A DNA stretch of 64,000 bases from Dongia_B sp964406155 (GCA_964406155.1 CAYOQR010000022.1:10766-74765); one strand, 5' to 3'; shown: positions 6,901 through 16,540, numbered from the stretch's first letter. The notes: generated by a model from the letters alone, not told the origin. Translations and numbers: made by a program.

Positions 6901-9027
6901 ATGCCGAAGCTCTCCGATCTCCTGTCGATGGAACCGAGCCGTGATCAGCCGGCCATCTTCGCCTGGCTGCCCCGCTGTGCCGCTTTCGCATTGGCGCTCC
7001 TGCTGCTGTTGCTTGGTCTTCCCACCCTGCTCACTTTGCTTCTTAGCCTACAGCAAAGTGCAGCCACCAATGGCGCGCTGGCGCCGATCCTGCTGCGCAG
7101 CCTGGTCTCGGCGCTCGGTATCGCCGCCCTGGCCAGCCTGCTGGCCTTGGCCCCGGCCTATCTCGCCGCCTGTGCCGAGCGGCATCCGCTTGGCCGTCTC
7201 GTGCTCTTCCTCTGCATCCTGGTGCCGCTCGCCGATCAGGTGGTGACGGTGATCGGCTGGTCCGAGATCGGCCGCGCCGTCACCCGCCTCACCGCCGACA
7301 GCGATGCCGGTGCATCCGGTTGGTGGTTCAGTGCCGGGCTGACCCTGCTCGCCGAATTGCATCGCCTGCTGCCGCTGGCGATCCTCTGCCAATGGGCCAC
7401 GATGCGCCGCGCCGATCGCGGCCTGGTCGAAACCGCTTTGGAATGCGGTGCCGGCCATGTCCGCATCCTGCGCGAGATCGTCCTGCCCGAGGCCCGCTCC
7501 GGCATCGCCCTCGGCTTCCTCGCCGTCGCGGTCGCCGCCTTCGGCGCCTTCCTGGAACCCGCCTTGCTGAGCAACGGTAGCACCCTCTCGCTCGGCGAAC
7601 GCCTGCAGAGGGCCCTGGAAGCCGACGGCAACTGGCCCCTTGGTGCAACCATCGCTTTGCTGATGCTCGCTGCTGCCTTGTTTGGCATCTGGGCGATTGG
7701 GGTCGATTGGCGCGTTTCAGGGATGAGGCAGCGGCTGCAAAAATGGATTGCCGGGTCAAGCCCGGCAATGACGAGCGAGGGACACGCAGGCGCCAGCGCG
7801 TCCGTCAACATCCAACGGCTTGTCCAATCGTCGCACCTAAGCCCCCCTGTCACCCCTGGGCTTGACCACGCCCACTCGTCTGCGGAAATCCATGGTGGCC
7901 ATAGCGCCGCTATAAACACCCCCTCACCCCAACCCTCTCCCCGCCCGTCGGCGGAGGCCGACATGCGTCGGCAGGGGGGCGAGGGAGCGCTGCCGCTGGC
8001 ATCCAATACACAGATTACTCGCCTTCACAGATTTGACGGGGTTCTGAATAGCACTCGCGGGGCCCCCTCGCCCCGCCTGCGGGGAGAGGGGTGGGGTGAG
8101 GGGGCGTTGGCAACGAACACGCTCCCACACAGCATCCTCGCTCAATCCCTTCTCACGCCGCGCGCGGGCTTGTTCTGCGTGACGCTGCTCACCATTGCTC
8201 TGCTGGCCTTGCCGCTGATCTGGATGGCGGTTCTTTCTCTGCGCTACATCATTGGCATCGCCGAGACCGCCGGGCTCGCGCTTTTCTGGCGGGCCGTCAT
8301 TCATGATCCCGTTCTCCTGCCAGCGCTCGGCAATACGATCCTCATCGGCCTGCTTACCGCCGCCCTCGCCTGTTTCGCCGGCGCGGGGCTTGCCAGTCTG
8401 TGGCAGGTCTGGCTGCAGCGCGGTGCCTGGCGCCTCACGCTGCTGACCGCTTTGCCGCTGCTGCTGCCGGGCATCGCCCTCGGCACCTTGCATCTCGCGG
8501 CGCATTTCTTCTTGGCGTCCTGGCTGCCCGGTGACCTCGGTATCATCGCAGTCCTCGCAGCCGAGACCTTGCGGGCCACACCGCTCGCCGCGCTGGTGAT
8601 CGCCTTCGCCTGGAGCAAGGCGCCGGCCGGGTTCACGGAAACGGTGATTGAATTCGGCCTGGAGCGCCGCCGCGCCTGGACGCAACTGCTGGCGCCCTTC
8701 CTGCGCCCGGCCTATCCTGCCGCCTTCGCCGCCTGCTTCCTGCTGGCCGCCGGCGACTTCCAGCTCGGCAATGCGCTCTCCGGCGATCTGCCCTTGCTGT
8801 CGCCTGCTTTCCTCTCCGGCCTCGCCGCCCAGCGCTCACCGGTCTATATGGCCCTGGTGGTGCCGATCCTGGCATTGACCGCGGCGCTCTCTTGGTTGAT
8901 TCTCACCCGGCTCGGCGCCCGGCCGGTCTTGCCCACAGCACTCGTGCCGCAGGCAATGATGCCGACCAGCAAGACCACGGGTACCGACGTCACGATCACA
9001 TCAAGCCCGGCTTCCGGGGCAGGCTGA
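6901..9027 (+). CDS. Fused two-unit ABC permease (PotB/PotC-like) with repeat-derived linker
   Basis: 708 residues. Two permease units are fused: residues about 20-278 and 415-690, each with about six hydrophobic helices and an EAA-type loop (ETALECGAGHVRILREIVLP in unit 1; ETVIEFGLERRRAW in unit 2, less conserved). This matches the 2x6 TM layout of double permeases for polyamines, thiamine or phosphonates. The linker, residues about 281-403, is translated from family A and family B intergenic repeats that keep the frame (KWIAGSSPAMT, PSPQPSPRPS, GEGWGEGAL). It is the only apparent partner of the motif-less ATPase 15 bp upstream. No binding protein gene adjoins it directly. Substrate unknown. 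Confidence 0.82.
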   Translation: MPKLSDLLSMEPSRDQPAIFAWLPRCAAFALALLLLLLGLPTLLTLLLSLQQSAATNGALAPILLRSLVSALGIAALASLLALAPAYLAACAERHPLGRLVLFLCILVPLADQVVTVIGWSEIGRAVTRLTADSDAGASGWWFSAGLTLLAELHRLLPLAILCQWATMRRADRGLVETALECGAGHVRILREIVLPEARSGIALGFLAVAVAAFGAFLEPALLSNGSTLSLGERLQRALEADGNWPLGATIALLMLAAALFGIWAIGVDWRVSGMRQRLQKWIAGSSPAMTSEGHAGASASVNIQRLVQSSHLSPPVTPGLDHAHSSAEIHGGHSAAINTPSPQPSPRPSAEADMRRQGGEGALPLASNTQITRLHRFDGVLNSTRGAPSPRLRGEGWGEGALATNTLPHSILAQSLLTPRAGLFCVTLLTIALLALPLIWMAVLSLRYIIGIAETAGLALFWRAVIHDPVLLPALGNTILIGLLTAALACFAGAGLASLWQVWLQRGAWRLTLLTALPLLLPGIALGTLHLAAHFFLASWLPGDLGIIAVLAAETLRATPLAALVIAFAWSKAPAGFTETVIEFGLERRRAWTQLLAPFLRPAYPAAFAACFLLAAGDFQLGNALSGDLPLLSPAFLSGLAAQRSPVYMALVVPILALTAALSWLILTRLGARPVLPTALVPQAMMPTSKTTGTDVTITSSPASGAG
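7735..8110 (+). repeat. In-frame repeat cluster inside the permease gene
   Basis: One family A element (GGATTGCCGGGTCAAGCCCG at about 7744, with CTGTCACCCCTGGGCTTGAC near 7849) followed by two family B elements (7920-7986 and 8061-8105, CCCCTCACCCCAACCCTCTC and GGGGAGAGGGGTGGGGTGAG). All sit within the coding sequence without creating a stop, between the two permease units. Confidence 0.85.
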
Positions 9028-9079
9028 GCCAGAAGGTTCACCGCCCCTCCCGCCGGCAGCGTTTGCGGGGAGTCACCAT

Positions 9080-10504
9080 ATGTCCGTCGATCTCGATCTT
9101 TGCTATACGCCGGCTACCGAGCTGGCGGCACGTATCCGCACCGGCCGCCTCTCGCCGGTCGATCTCATCGACAATGCCCTGGCGCGGATCGACCAGGTCA
9201 ATCCGGTGCTGAACGGCTTCTGCTTCGTCTATCCGGAGGAAGCACGCGCGCAAGCCCGCGTGATGGAGGCCGAAGCCAAGGCCGGCACCATTCGCGGACC
9301 GCTGCACGGCGTACCCTTTGCGATCAAGGATCTCACCCCCACCAAGGGCAAGCGCACGACGCTCGGCTCCTATGCCTATGAGCACAACGTGCCGGATCAC
9401 GACGCGCCCATCGTCGAGGCCTTGCTGAAGGCCGGCGGCATCCTGATCGGCAAGACCACGACCCCGGAATTCGCCTATTCCTCCTTCACCGAAAGCCCGC
9501 TCTGGGGCATCTCGCGCAATCCCTGGGACACGACGCGCACGCCGGGCGGTTCCTCGGGTGGTGCCGGCATCGCCGTCGCCAGCGGCTGCGTGCCGATCGC
9601 CGAGGGCTCGGACATGGGCGGTTCGGTCCGCATCCCGGCCAGCTTCTGCGGTGTCGTGGGCTTGAAGCCCTCTTTCGGCCGTATCCCCTTCACCATCCTG
9701 CCGAGCCAGTTCGATCAGTTCTCGCATTTCGGACCGCTCGCCCGCACCATCGCCGATACCTGCCTCTTCCTGCAGGTGACCCAGGGACCGGACGAGCGCG
9801 ACATCCAGTCGCTGAAGCCGGCACTCGATTTCACCCAGCCCTTCAATCTCGACCTCAAGGGCCTGCGGCTCGGCCTGCTGCTGGATTTTGGCAACCGGGT
9901 CTGGCATCCGGAGGTCGAGGCCGCCGTGCGCAACGCCGCGAAAGTCCTGGAGACGGCCGGCGCCGAGATCGTCGATGTCTCGCTGCCGGCCTCCTGGGGC
10001 CTGGAGCTTGACGACGATTGGGCACGCCATTGGGGCGTCTACCTCGCCACCTTCTTCGGCCACAAGCTGGAGCAGTATCGCGACAAGATGGACCCGCGCG
10101 TCGTCGCCTATCTCGATGCGGGGAACGCCATGTCGGCGGTCGAGTTCAAGAAGATCGAGATCCGCCGTACCGCCGCCTGGAAGCAGCTTGCCCCGCTGCT
10201 GGTCCAGTGCGATGCCCTGCTCTGCCCCACCATGGCACAGCCCGCCGTGCGCGTCGGCCGGGCCGATACCGAGTTCTGGCAGCCCGATCCCGATGGCAAA
10301 TACCGCTGCCTCGACGTCACCTCGGTCTTCAATTTCGTCAGCCAGTGCCCGGCGCTCTCAGTCCCCTGCGGCTGGACCAGCAACCCGGAACTGCCGATCG
10401 GCCTGCAGATCGTCGGCCGCCGCTTCGAGGACCTGGGGCCATTGCGCATCGCCGCCGCCCTGGAACAGCGCCAGCCCTGGGCCCATCGCCGGCCGCCGCT
10501 CTGA
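9080..10504 (+). CDS. Amidase signature family enzyme
   Basis: 474 residues, typical length. The Ser-cisSer-Lys triad is visible: Lys83 in AIKDLTPTKG, the cis-Ser in GGSSGGAG (Ser158), and the nucleophile Ser182 in GSDMGGSVRIPA. These enzymes hydrolyse carboxamides; GatA itself is unlikely because gatB and gatC are absent here. ATG at 9080 follows GGGGAG at a good distance. It is 52 bp downstream of the double permease, so the three genes from 4684 may form one transcript, hinting that the importer once handled an amide. The exact substrate is not predictable. Confidence 0.9.
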   Translation: MSVDLDLCYTPATELAARIRTGRLSPVDLIDNALARIDQVNPVLNGFCFVYPEEARAQARVMEAEAKAGTIRGPLHGVPFAIKDLTPTKGKRTTLGSYAYEHNVPDHDAPIVEALLKAGGILIGKTTTPEFAYSSFTESPLWGISRNPWDTTRTPGGSSGGAGIAVASGCVPIAEGSDMGGSVRIPASFCGVVGLKPSFGRIPFTILPSQFDQFSHFGPLARTIADTCLFLQVTQGPDERDIQSLKPALDFTQPFNLDLKGLRLGLLLDFGNRVWHPEVEAAVRNAAKVLETAGAEIVDVSLPASWGLELDDDWARHWGVYLATFFGHKLEQYRDKMDPRVVAYLDAGNAMSAVEFKKIEIRRTAAWKQLAPLLVQCDALLCPTMAQPAVRVGRADTEFWQPDPDGKYRCLDVTSVFNFVSQCPALSVPCGWTSNPELPIGLQIVGRRFEDLGPLRIAAALEQRQPWAHRRPPL

Positions 10505-10925
10505 CATGCTTCTCCCTCTCCCCTCCTTCTGCCGTGCGCAGGTCTGTCGGGGAAAGAGCAAGCTTGCGGGGGGAACATCTCATTTGTCGCGAGCACCCCT
10601 CTCCCCACTTTCGTGGGGCGAGGGAGTTTAAGCGCTTATATTGCTCGATAATTTTCCAGAAGAGACGATGAATGCTCCCTCTCCCGGCGATCAGCGGGGA
10701 GAGGGAGGTTAAGCCGCGTGGCGCTTGATGATTTTCATCCCGAGACGATAAAGTCTCCCTCTCCCCGCCATAGCGGGGAGAGGGTTGGGGTGAGGGGTGG
10801 CGGCAGCGCATGAGATGGTTACAGTCGAAGTCTCTCTTGCATCCAAAGGCGTCTAACACGCGAACGAGCAGGCACGCCCTCAAGTCGCCCTCTATTTTAG
10901 CCGGACAGCCCTGCCGTGCGGGAGC
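10505..10925. repeat. Composite family B repeat block, left of the phosphonate operon
   Basis: Three family B palindromes (about 10590-10629, 10676-10711, 10757-10797) alternate with a roughly 45-nt spacer module containing GCTCGATAATTTTC and GAGACGATGAA. A further module of about 125 nt (10798-10922) ends the block. That last module reappears in inverted orientation at about 17436-17560. No coding sequence is supported in the gap between amidase and regulator. Confidence 0.75.
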
Positions 10926-10953
10926 GGAACTTGAATTCTTGTAAGACCTGAAC

Positions 10954-12477
10954 ATGGCCACCCATTCGGCGCAATTTCCGACCTGGAACCTCATCAAGCT
11001 CGCCCGCAAGGGCGAGACGCCGCTTTATGCCCAGATCGAAGTCCAGATCCGGGATGCGATCGTCAGCGGCGCCATACCGGATGCCGCCCGGCTGCCGCCC
11101 TCGCGCATCATGGCCGATGAGCTGAAGGTGTCGCGCAACACCGTGCTGCTGGCCTATGAACGACTGACGGCCGATGGGTTCCTGATCCATCGCCAGGGCG
11201 ACGGCACCTTCGCCAGCCTGCCGGTGCCGCGTAAATTGCGGCCGAAATCCGTCGCCGATGGCACCGCGTCCTTGCGCCGCGACCAGGCACTGTCGAGCCG
11301 CGGCCAGACCATCGCCCAGGTCGGCGTACCGCTGGAGCGCACCTTCGGCTTCGATCTCAGCCCGCTGGTGCCGGCCGCCGATCATTTCCCCTATGACGCC
11401 TTCAACGCCATCTTCCGCCGCTACTGGCATTCGCTGCCGGCGGCGGATGTGGTCTATGGCGAACCGGGCGGCCTCCCCTATCTGCGCCAGCAGATCGCCC
11501 ATTATCTCGGCGTGTCGCGCGGCATCATCTGCACGCCGGAACAGATCATCGTCTGCGGCAGCACCTTGCAGGGGATCCAGATGTCCGCCTTCCTGCTGCT
11601 GGAGCCGGGCGACGAGATCATCGTCGAGGATCCCGGCCATACCGGCGAGATCATGCTGCTCGAATCCCTCGGTCACCGCACGGTATCGATCCGCTGCGAC
11701 CGTGAAGGGCTCGATCTGCGCCAGATGCCGCCCGAAGCGGCGCGGGCCAGGATGGTGGTGGCGACGCCGGTCGCCCAGTTTCCCTTCGGCAGCAATATGT
11801 CGCCGGAACGCTGCACCGCCATCATCGATTGGGCCCGCACCCATAACGGCTGGGTGTTCGAGGACGACACCAACAGCGAATATCGCTGGTCGGGCACGCC
11901 GCGACCGCCGCTCATCACCCTCGGTCAACAAGAGAAGATTCAGCAGGGTAACCGGGTCATCTATGCCGGATCCTTCAACCGGGCGCTGGCACCAGGCATG
12001 CGGCTGGCCTTCATCGTGGTGCCGACCGAGCTGATCGACGCCTTCACCGCCGCCCAGCAGATGTCCGGGTCGCATTATCCGCTGATGGTGCAGCGCGCTG
12101 TCGCCGATTTCCTCAAGGACGGGCGTTTCGCACGCCATCTGCGCAAGCAACGGCCGATCTATCAGCAGCGCGCGGAAGCCCTGATCGACGCGCTGCGGAA
12201 GACATTCGGCGACCGACTGGAACTACCGCAGTTGGAAGCCGGGTTGCAATTGACCGTGGTCACGACCGAGCCGTGCGACGATGTCGCCATTTCCGACGCG
12301 GCCTTGCGGGTCGGGCTCGACGTGCCGGCGCTGTCGCCGCATTGCCGCCTGCCGCAAAAGCTGACCGGCTTCCTGCTCGGTTTCGGCAATACGCCGGTCG
12401 AGCGGATTCCCAATGCGGTCGCGCGGCTGGAAAAGGTCATGACCCAGGTCCAGCAGAGATCGGCGCCGATACGCTAA
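10954..12477 (+). CDS. MocR/PdxR-type regulator with substituted PLP lysine
   Basis: 507 residues. An N-terminal GntR winged helix (LYAQIEVQIRDAIVSG, LPPSRIMADELKVSRNTVLL) is followed by an aminotransferase-like domain (VYGEPGGLPYLRQQIAHYL, VEDPGHTGEIMLL). In MocR proteins the PLP lysine sits in GTFSKTLFP; here the segment is GSFNRALAP, giving Arg343. The normally conserved EDDYDSEFRY is EDDTNSEYRW, so the Asp and Tyr that hold the cofactor are also changed. It therefore probably senses a ligand without covalent PLP. It lies 122 bp upstream of a 2-aminoethylphosphonate-type importer on the same strand and is the likely regulator of that operon. Confidence 0.88.
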   Translation: MATHSAQFPTWNLIKLARKGETPLYAQIEVQIRDAIVSGAIPDAARLPPSRIMADELKVSRNTVLLAYERLTADGFLIHRQGDGTFASLPVPRKLRPKSVADGTASLRRDQALSSRGQTIAQVGVPLERTFGFDLSPLVPAADHFPYDAFNAIFRRYWHSLPAADVVYGEPGGLPYLRQQIAHYLGVSRGIICTPEQIIVCGSTLQGIQMSAFLLLEPGDEIIVEDPGHTGEIMLLESLGHRTVSIRCDREGLDLRQMPPEAARARMVVATPVAQFPFGSNMSPERCTAIIDWARTHNGWVFEDDTNSEYRWSGTPRPPLITLGQQEKIQQGNRVIYAGSFNRALAPGMRLAFIVVPTELIDAFTAAQQMSGSHYPLMVQRAVADFLKDGRFARHLRKQRPIYQQRAEALIDALRKTFGDRLELPQLEAGLQLTVVTTEPCDDVAISDAALRVGLDVPALSPHCRLPQKLTGFLLGFGNTPVERIPNAVARLEKVMTQVQQRSAPIR

Positions 12478-12599
12478 GCCGCCGTGTTCAGCCGCGCGGC
12501 CGAAAATTGGCCCCGCCGCGCGCGAAAAAATTGGTCCTTTTCAGGCCTCCCCCCACAGTCTTTTCTAGGCGGCGAATGCAATGTCCAATCAGGGGGGAT

Positions 12600-13646
12600 A
12601 TGATGAAAGGATATCGCGGCTTCGCCAAATGCAAGCTGGCTGCACTGATCGGCGCGTCGATGCTGGCGGGGCTTGCCGGCTCGGCGCAAGCGGGCCAGGA
12701 GTTGACCGTTTACAGCGCGCTCGATGAAGACCAGTTCGCCGAACTGATCGCGGCGTTCCAGGCCAAGCATCCGGATATCAAGATCAACAAGATCATCGAT
12801 TCCAACGGCCCGATCATCGCGCGTCTGCTGGCCGAAAAGGACAATCCGCAGGCCGACATTCTGTTTGGGGCGGCGGTCAGCGGCATGCTGCAGCTCGACC
12901 AGGTCGGCGTCCTGGCACCCTATGCCCCGGCCGGTCTGGACAAGGTGAAGAAGAATTTCTATGACCAGGTCACGACGCCGCCCCATTGGGTCGCGATGGA
13001 CGCCTGGGCCTCCGCCGTCTGCTACAACAAGGCCGAAGGCAAGGAGCTTGGCATTCCCGAGCCGAAGAGCTGGGCCGATCTGCTGAAGCCCGAATACAAG
13101 GGGCATATCGTCATGCCCAACCCGAATTCATCCGGCACCGGCTTCCTGACCGTCGTCGGCTGGCTGTCCGAGAAAGATGCCGCCACCGGCTGGGCCTATA
13201 TGGACAAGCTGCACGAAAATATCGACCAATACGTCCATTCCGGCGGCCAGCCCTGCCGCATGGCGGCGGCGGGCGAAACCGTCGTCGGCATTTCCTATGC
13301 CTTCCCCGGTGTGCAGGAAATCAACAAGGGTGCGCCGATCTCCGTCATCCTCCCCTCCGAGGGCCTGGGCGCCGAATATGAAGCCAGCGCCCTCGTCAAA
13401 GGCGGGAAGAACCCGGAAGCGGCGAAGATGCTGGCCGATTTCGCGATCAGCGACGAAGGCATGGCGATCACGTCCAAATATTACGTCGTCTTGCCGCGCG
13501 AGGGCTTCAACAAACCGATCCCGCATTACCCGGAAGGCGAAGAAAAGTTGATGATGAACATCGACTATGTCTGGGTCTCCGCGCATCGCACGGAAATTCT
13601 CGACGACTGGCAGCGTCGCTACGGCACGAAGGATGCACCGAAGTAA
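12600..13646 (+). CDS. phnS: 2-aminoethylphosphonate-type ABC transporter substrate-binding protein
   Basis: 348 residues with an N-terminal signal peptide (basic MMKGYRGFAKCK, then ALIGASMLAGLAGSAQA). The mature protein begins QELTVYSALDEDQF and shows the extracellular binding-protein fold related to iron and phosphonate receptors: PQADILFGAAVS, PKSWADLLKPEYKG, MPNPNSSGTGFL. It captures the ligand in the periplasm and delivers it to the permease encoded downstream. The order receptor, ATPase, fused permease matches the putative 2-aminoethylphosphonate importer described as PhnS-PhnT-PhnU. A second ATG at 12603 is an equal start candidate. Confidence 0.87.
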   Translation: MMKGYRGFAKCKLAALIGASMLAGLAGSAQAGQELTVYSALDEDQFAELIAAFQAKHPDIKINKIIDSNGPIIARLLAEKDNPQADILFGAAVSGMLQLDQVGVLAPYAPAGLDKVKKNFYDQVTTPPHWVAMDAWASAVCYNKAEGKELGIPEPKSWADLLKPEYKGHIVMPNPNSSGTGFLTVVGWLSEKDAATGWAYMDKLHENIDQYVHSGGQPCRMAAAGETVVGISYAFPGVQEINKGAPISVILPSEGLGAEYEASALVKGGKNPEAAKMLADFAISDEGMAITSKYYVVLPREGFNKPIPHYPEGEEKLMMNIDYVWVSAHRTEILDDWQRRYGTKDAPK

Positions 13647-13707
13647 GTCTGGCGATGGCGGAACGGGCAGAAAACCCGTTCCGCCGCCTGTTTTTGGGGA
13701 TTGGTGC

Positions 13708-14805
13708 GTGCCGACATATCTCAAGATCGACAAGGTCAGCAAAAACTTTGGCGCCTTCCGCGCCTTGGATAATATCTCGCTCGATATCGATACGGGCGAG
13801 TTCGTCTGTTTCCTGGGGCCCTCCGGCTGCGGCAAGACCACCTTGCTGCGGGCCATTGCCGGCCTGGCGCCGCAAAGTTCCGGCCGCATCCTGCAGGATG
13901 GCATCGACATTTCGCCGCTCGACCCGTCGCAGCGCGATTTCGGTATCGTCTTTCAATCCTACGCACTTTTTCCCAATCTGACGGTCGCGCAGAACATCGA
14001 CTTCGGCTTGCGGAATATCGGCAAGCGCGGCGCCGAAGCGCGCCAGCGTGTCGATTACCTGCTGAACCTCGTCGGCATCACCGAGCATGCAACGAAATAC
14101 CCGGCGCAACTCTCCGGCGGCCAGCAGCAGCGCGTGGCCCTCGCCCGCGCCTTGGCCATCGAACCGGGCCTGCTGCTGCTCGACGAGCCGCTCTCGGCGC
14201 TCGATGCGCAGGTGCGGATCAATCTGCGCAATGAGCTGCGCGCCTTGCAGCGCAAGGTCGGCGTCACCACGATCATGGTCACCCATGACCAGGAGGAAGC
14301 CCTGGCGATCGCCGACCGGATCGTCGTCATGAATGCTGGCCGGATCGAACAATACGGCACGCCGCGCGAGATCTACCGCCATCCGGCGACGCCCTTCGTC
14401 GCCCGTTTCGTCGGCGACATGAATTTCCTCAATGGCACCGTCTGCGGTGCGGACGAGGTGAGCGTCGGCGCGCATCGGCTGACATGCGCCACCGGCGGCC
14501 GCAGACATGGCGAGGATGTCACCCTCTGCATCCGGCCGGAGGATATCGCCCTGCGCTCGGGCGACACGGCCAGCGGCAATTTGCTGCAGGGCGTCATCGA
14601 GCAGATGGATTTCCTGGGCGCCTTCTCCAATATCCGCCTCACGGCACGAGGCGAGGACAGGCTGGCGCTCACGGTCAATGCCTCAGCTAATGCCACCCAT
14701 GACCTGAAACTTGAATCCGGGCGGGAATTGCGCGTGCATCTGCCACCCGAGCGCTTGCGTGTCTTCGACCGGATGGCCCAGGCGAAGGCCGCCATCCATG
14801 GCTGA
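13708..14805 (+). CDS. phnT: 2-aminoethylphosphonate-type ABC transporter ATP-binding protein
   Basis: 365 residues from a GTG at 13708 preceded by GGGGA. All motifs are intact, in contrast to the protein at 4684: Walker A GPSGCGKTT, Q-loop FQSYALFPN, signature LSGGQQQR, Walker B LLLLDEPLSALD, H-loop VTHDQEEAL, then a TOBE domain (CIRPEDIALR). It energises import by the fused permease, whose gene overlaps the last 8 bp of this one, showing translational coupling. Upstream in-frame codons back to 13567 overlap the binding-protein gene and are not expected to be coding. Confidence 0.92.
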   Translation: MPTYLKIDKVSKNFGAFRALDNISLDIDTGEFVCFLGPSGCGKTTLLRAIAGLAPQSSGRILQDGIDISPLDPSQRDFGIVFQSYALFPNLTVAQNIDFGLRNIGKRGAEARQRVDYLLNLVGITEHATKYPAQLSGGQQQRVALARALAIEPGLLLLDEPLSALDAQVRINLRNELRALQRKVGVTTIMVTHDQEEALAIADRIVVMNAGRIEQYGTPREIYRHPATPFVARFVGDMNFLNGTVCGADEVSVGAHRLTCATGGRRHGEDVTLCIRPEDIALRSGDTASGNLLQGVIEQMDFLGAFSNIRLTARGEDRLALTVNASANATHDLKLESGRELRVHLPPERLRVFDRMAQAKAAIHG

Positions 14806-16540
14806 CACGCAAATCCTGCGGGCGAGCAGGCAGGATGGGAACAGACAGGCCGGAAACAGACAGGGGCGAAAGAAGGCCGGCGCCTGGCTCAGCGATGCCC
14901 TGATCATGCGCCTCGGCCTGTCCGCCATCGTTCTCTATCTGCTGGTGACCTTGGCCCTGCCGCTTTATGCGCTGCTCTCGAAAAGCGTGCGGGACAAGGA
15001 CGGCGCCTTCATCGGTCTGGCGAATTTCGACCGTTTCTTCAGCGAGCCCGGCCTCACCCTCGTCATCGGCAACAGCTTCTTCATCGCCGTCGTCTCGACC
15101 GTCATCACGGTGGTCCTGGCCTTCGTCTTCGCCTATGGCCTGCACCGCACCCTGATGCCGTTGAAGGGGACCTTGCGGGTCATCATGATGTTGCCATTGC
15201 TGGCACCGTCCCAGATGCCCGGCATCGCTTTGGTCTATCTCTTCGGCAAGAAGGGCATCTTCAAGGCGGTTCTGGGCGATCACAGCATTTACGGCTCCAT
15301 CGGCATCGTCCTAGGCGAGGTGTTGTTCTCCCTGCCCCATGCGATCCTCATCATCGGCACGGCGCTCGCCGTCGCCGACCAGCGGCTCTATGAATCGGCC
15401 AAGGTTCTGCGGGCCGGCCGCTGCCGGACCTTCCTGACCGTGACCCTGCCGGGTGCGCGTTACGGCCTCATCAGTGCGGTCTTCGCCATCTTCACCCTGG
15501 TCTTCACCGATTTCGGCGTGCCGAGCGTCATCGGCGGTTCCTATCCGGTCCTGGCGACCGAGGTCTATAAGCAGATCGTCGGCCGCTTCGACTTTGAGAT
15601 GGGCGCCGTCGTCGGCATCTGCCTGCTGTTCCCCGCCGTCATTTCCTTCATGGCGGATCAATTGGTGCGGCGCCGGGCGGGCGAAATGGCCAATGCCTCG
15701 GCCGTTCCCCTGGAAATCGGCCGCGACCGGCTGCGGGACGGTATCTTTCTGACCTGCGGCCTCATGATTGCCAGCGGCATCGTCGCCATCTTCGTGATGG
15801 CGATCCTGGGATCGGTCTTCACCCTCTGGCCCTATAATCTGGCACTGACGCTGAAGCATTACGATTTCCAGGGTGTCGACGGTACGGGCTGGAGCGTCTA
15901 TTTCAACAGCCTGCGGCTCGCCTTCATGACCGCCACGATCGGCGTCGTCATCGTGTTCCTGGGCGCCTATTTCGCCGAACGGATCAAGGGAGCCAACGTG
16001 CTGCGTGCATTGACGCAGTTCCTCTGCACCTTGCCGCTGGCGGTGCCGGGCATGGTTCTCGGCCTTGCTTATATCTTCTTCTTCAACAATCCGAACAATC
16101 CGCTGAACGGCATCTACGGGACGACGGCGATCCTGCTCATCAGCGTTATCACGCATTTCTACACCGTGCCGCATCTCACCATGGTGACGGCGCTGAAGCA
16201 GGTCGCGCCGGAATTCGAGGCCGTCGGCCAATCGCTGAAAGCGCGGTTTCATGTGGTGCTGTGGCGTGTGACCCTGCCGATCTGCCTGCCGGTCATCCTC
16301 AATGTCTGGGTCTATCTGTTCGTCAACGCCATGACCACCGTTTCGGCGGTGATCTTCCTCTACACGGCCGAGACATCAGTCTCCGCCGTGGCGATCGTGC
16401 ACTGGGTCAATCAGGGCAAGGTGCAATCCGCCGCCGCTCTCAGCGTCATGGTCTTCGCCACCTCGGCGCTGGTCTGGGCGCTGCAATTCATCCTGACGCG
16501 CGGCCTTGTGCGGCGCAACCGAGCTTGGAGTAGTCGATGA
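14798..16540 (+). CDS. phnU: 2-aminoethylphosphonate-type ABC transporter, fused permease
   Basis: 580 residues with two six-helix permease units joined in one chain, as known for the PhnU2-type putative aminoethylphosphonate permease. Unit 1 carries YESAKVLRAGRCRTFLTVTLP; unit 2 has the characteristic FFFNNPNNPLNGIYGTTAIL and EFEAVGQSLKARFHVVLWR with VNAMTTVSAVIFLY. The start ATG at 14798 overlaps the ATPase gene by 8 bp, and the end overlaps the next gene by 4 bp (ATGA). Unlike the permease at 6901 the linker between units is normal sequence with no repeats. Confidence 0.9.
   Translation: MADTQILRASRQDGNRQAGNRQGRKKAGAWLSDALIMRLGLSAIVLYLLVTLALPLYALLSKSVRDKDGAFIGLANFDRFFSEPGLTLVIGNSFFIAVVSTVITVVLAFVFAYGLHRTLMPLKGTLRVIMMLPLLAPSQMPGIALVYLFGKKGIFKAVLGDHSIYGSIGIVLGEVLFSLPHAILIIGTALAVADQRLYESAKVLRAGRCRTFLTVTLPGARYGLISAVFAIFTLVFTDFGVPSVIGGSYPVLATEVYKQIVGRFDFEMGAVVGICLLFPAVISFMADQLVRRRAGEMANASAVPLEIGRDRLRDGIFLTCGLMIASGIVAIFVMAILGSVFTLWPYNLALTLKHYDFQGVDGTGWSVYFNSLRLAFMTATIGVVIVFLGAYFAERIKGANVLRALTQFLCTLPLAVPGMVLGLAYIFFFNNPNNPLNGIYGTTAILLISVITHFYTVPHLTMVTALKQVAPEFEAVGQSLKARFHVVLWRVTLPICLPVILNVWVYLFVNAMTTVSAVIFLYTAETSVSAVAIVHWVNQGKVQSAAALSVMVFATSALVWALQFILTRGLVRRNRAWSSR

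Noticed and set aside
7920..8110. CRISPR-like array inside the permease gene
   Set aside because: The units are palindromic intergenic repeats of unequal spacing, not identical direct repeats with unique spacers, and no cas gene is near.
4684..9027. Reading the motif-less ATPase and the double permease as an ordinary ABC importer
   Set aside because: Without Walker A lysine, Walker B acid pair, signature and switch His the protein cannot hydrolyse ATP in the usual way, and no receptor gene adjoins the pair.
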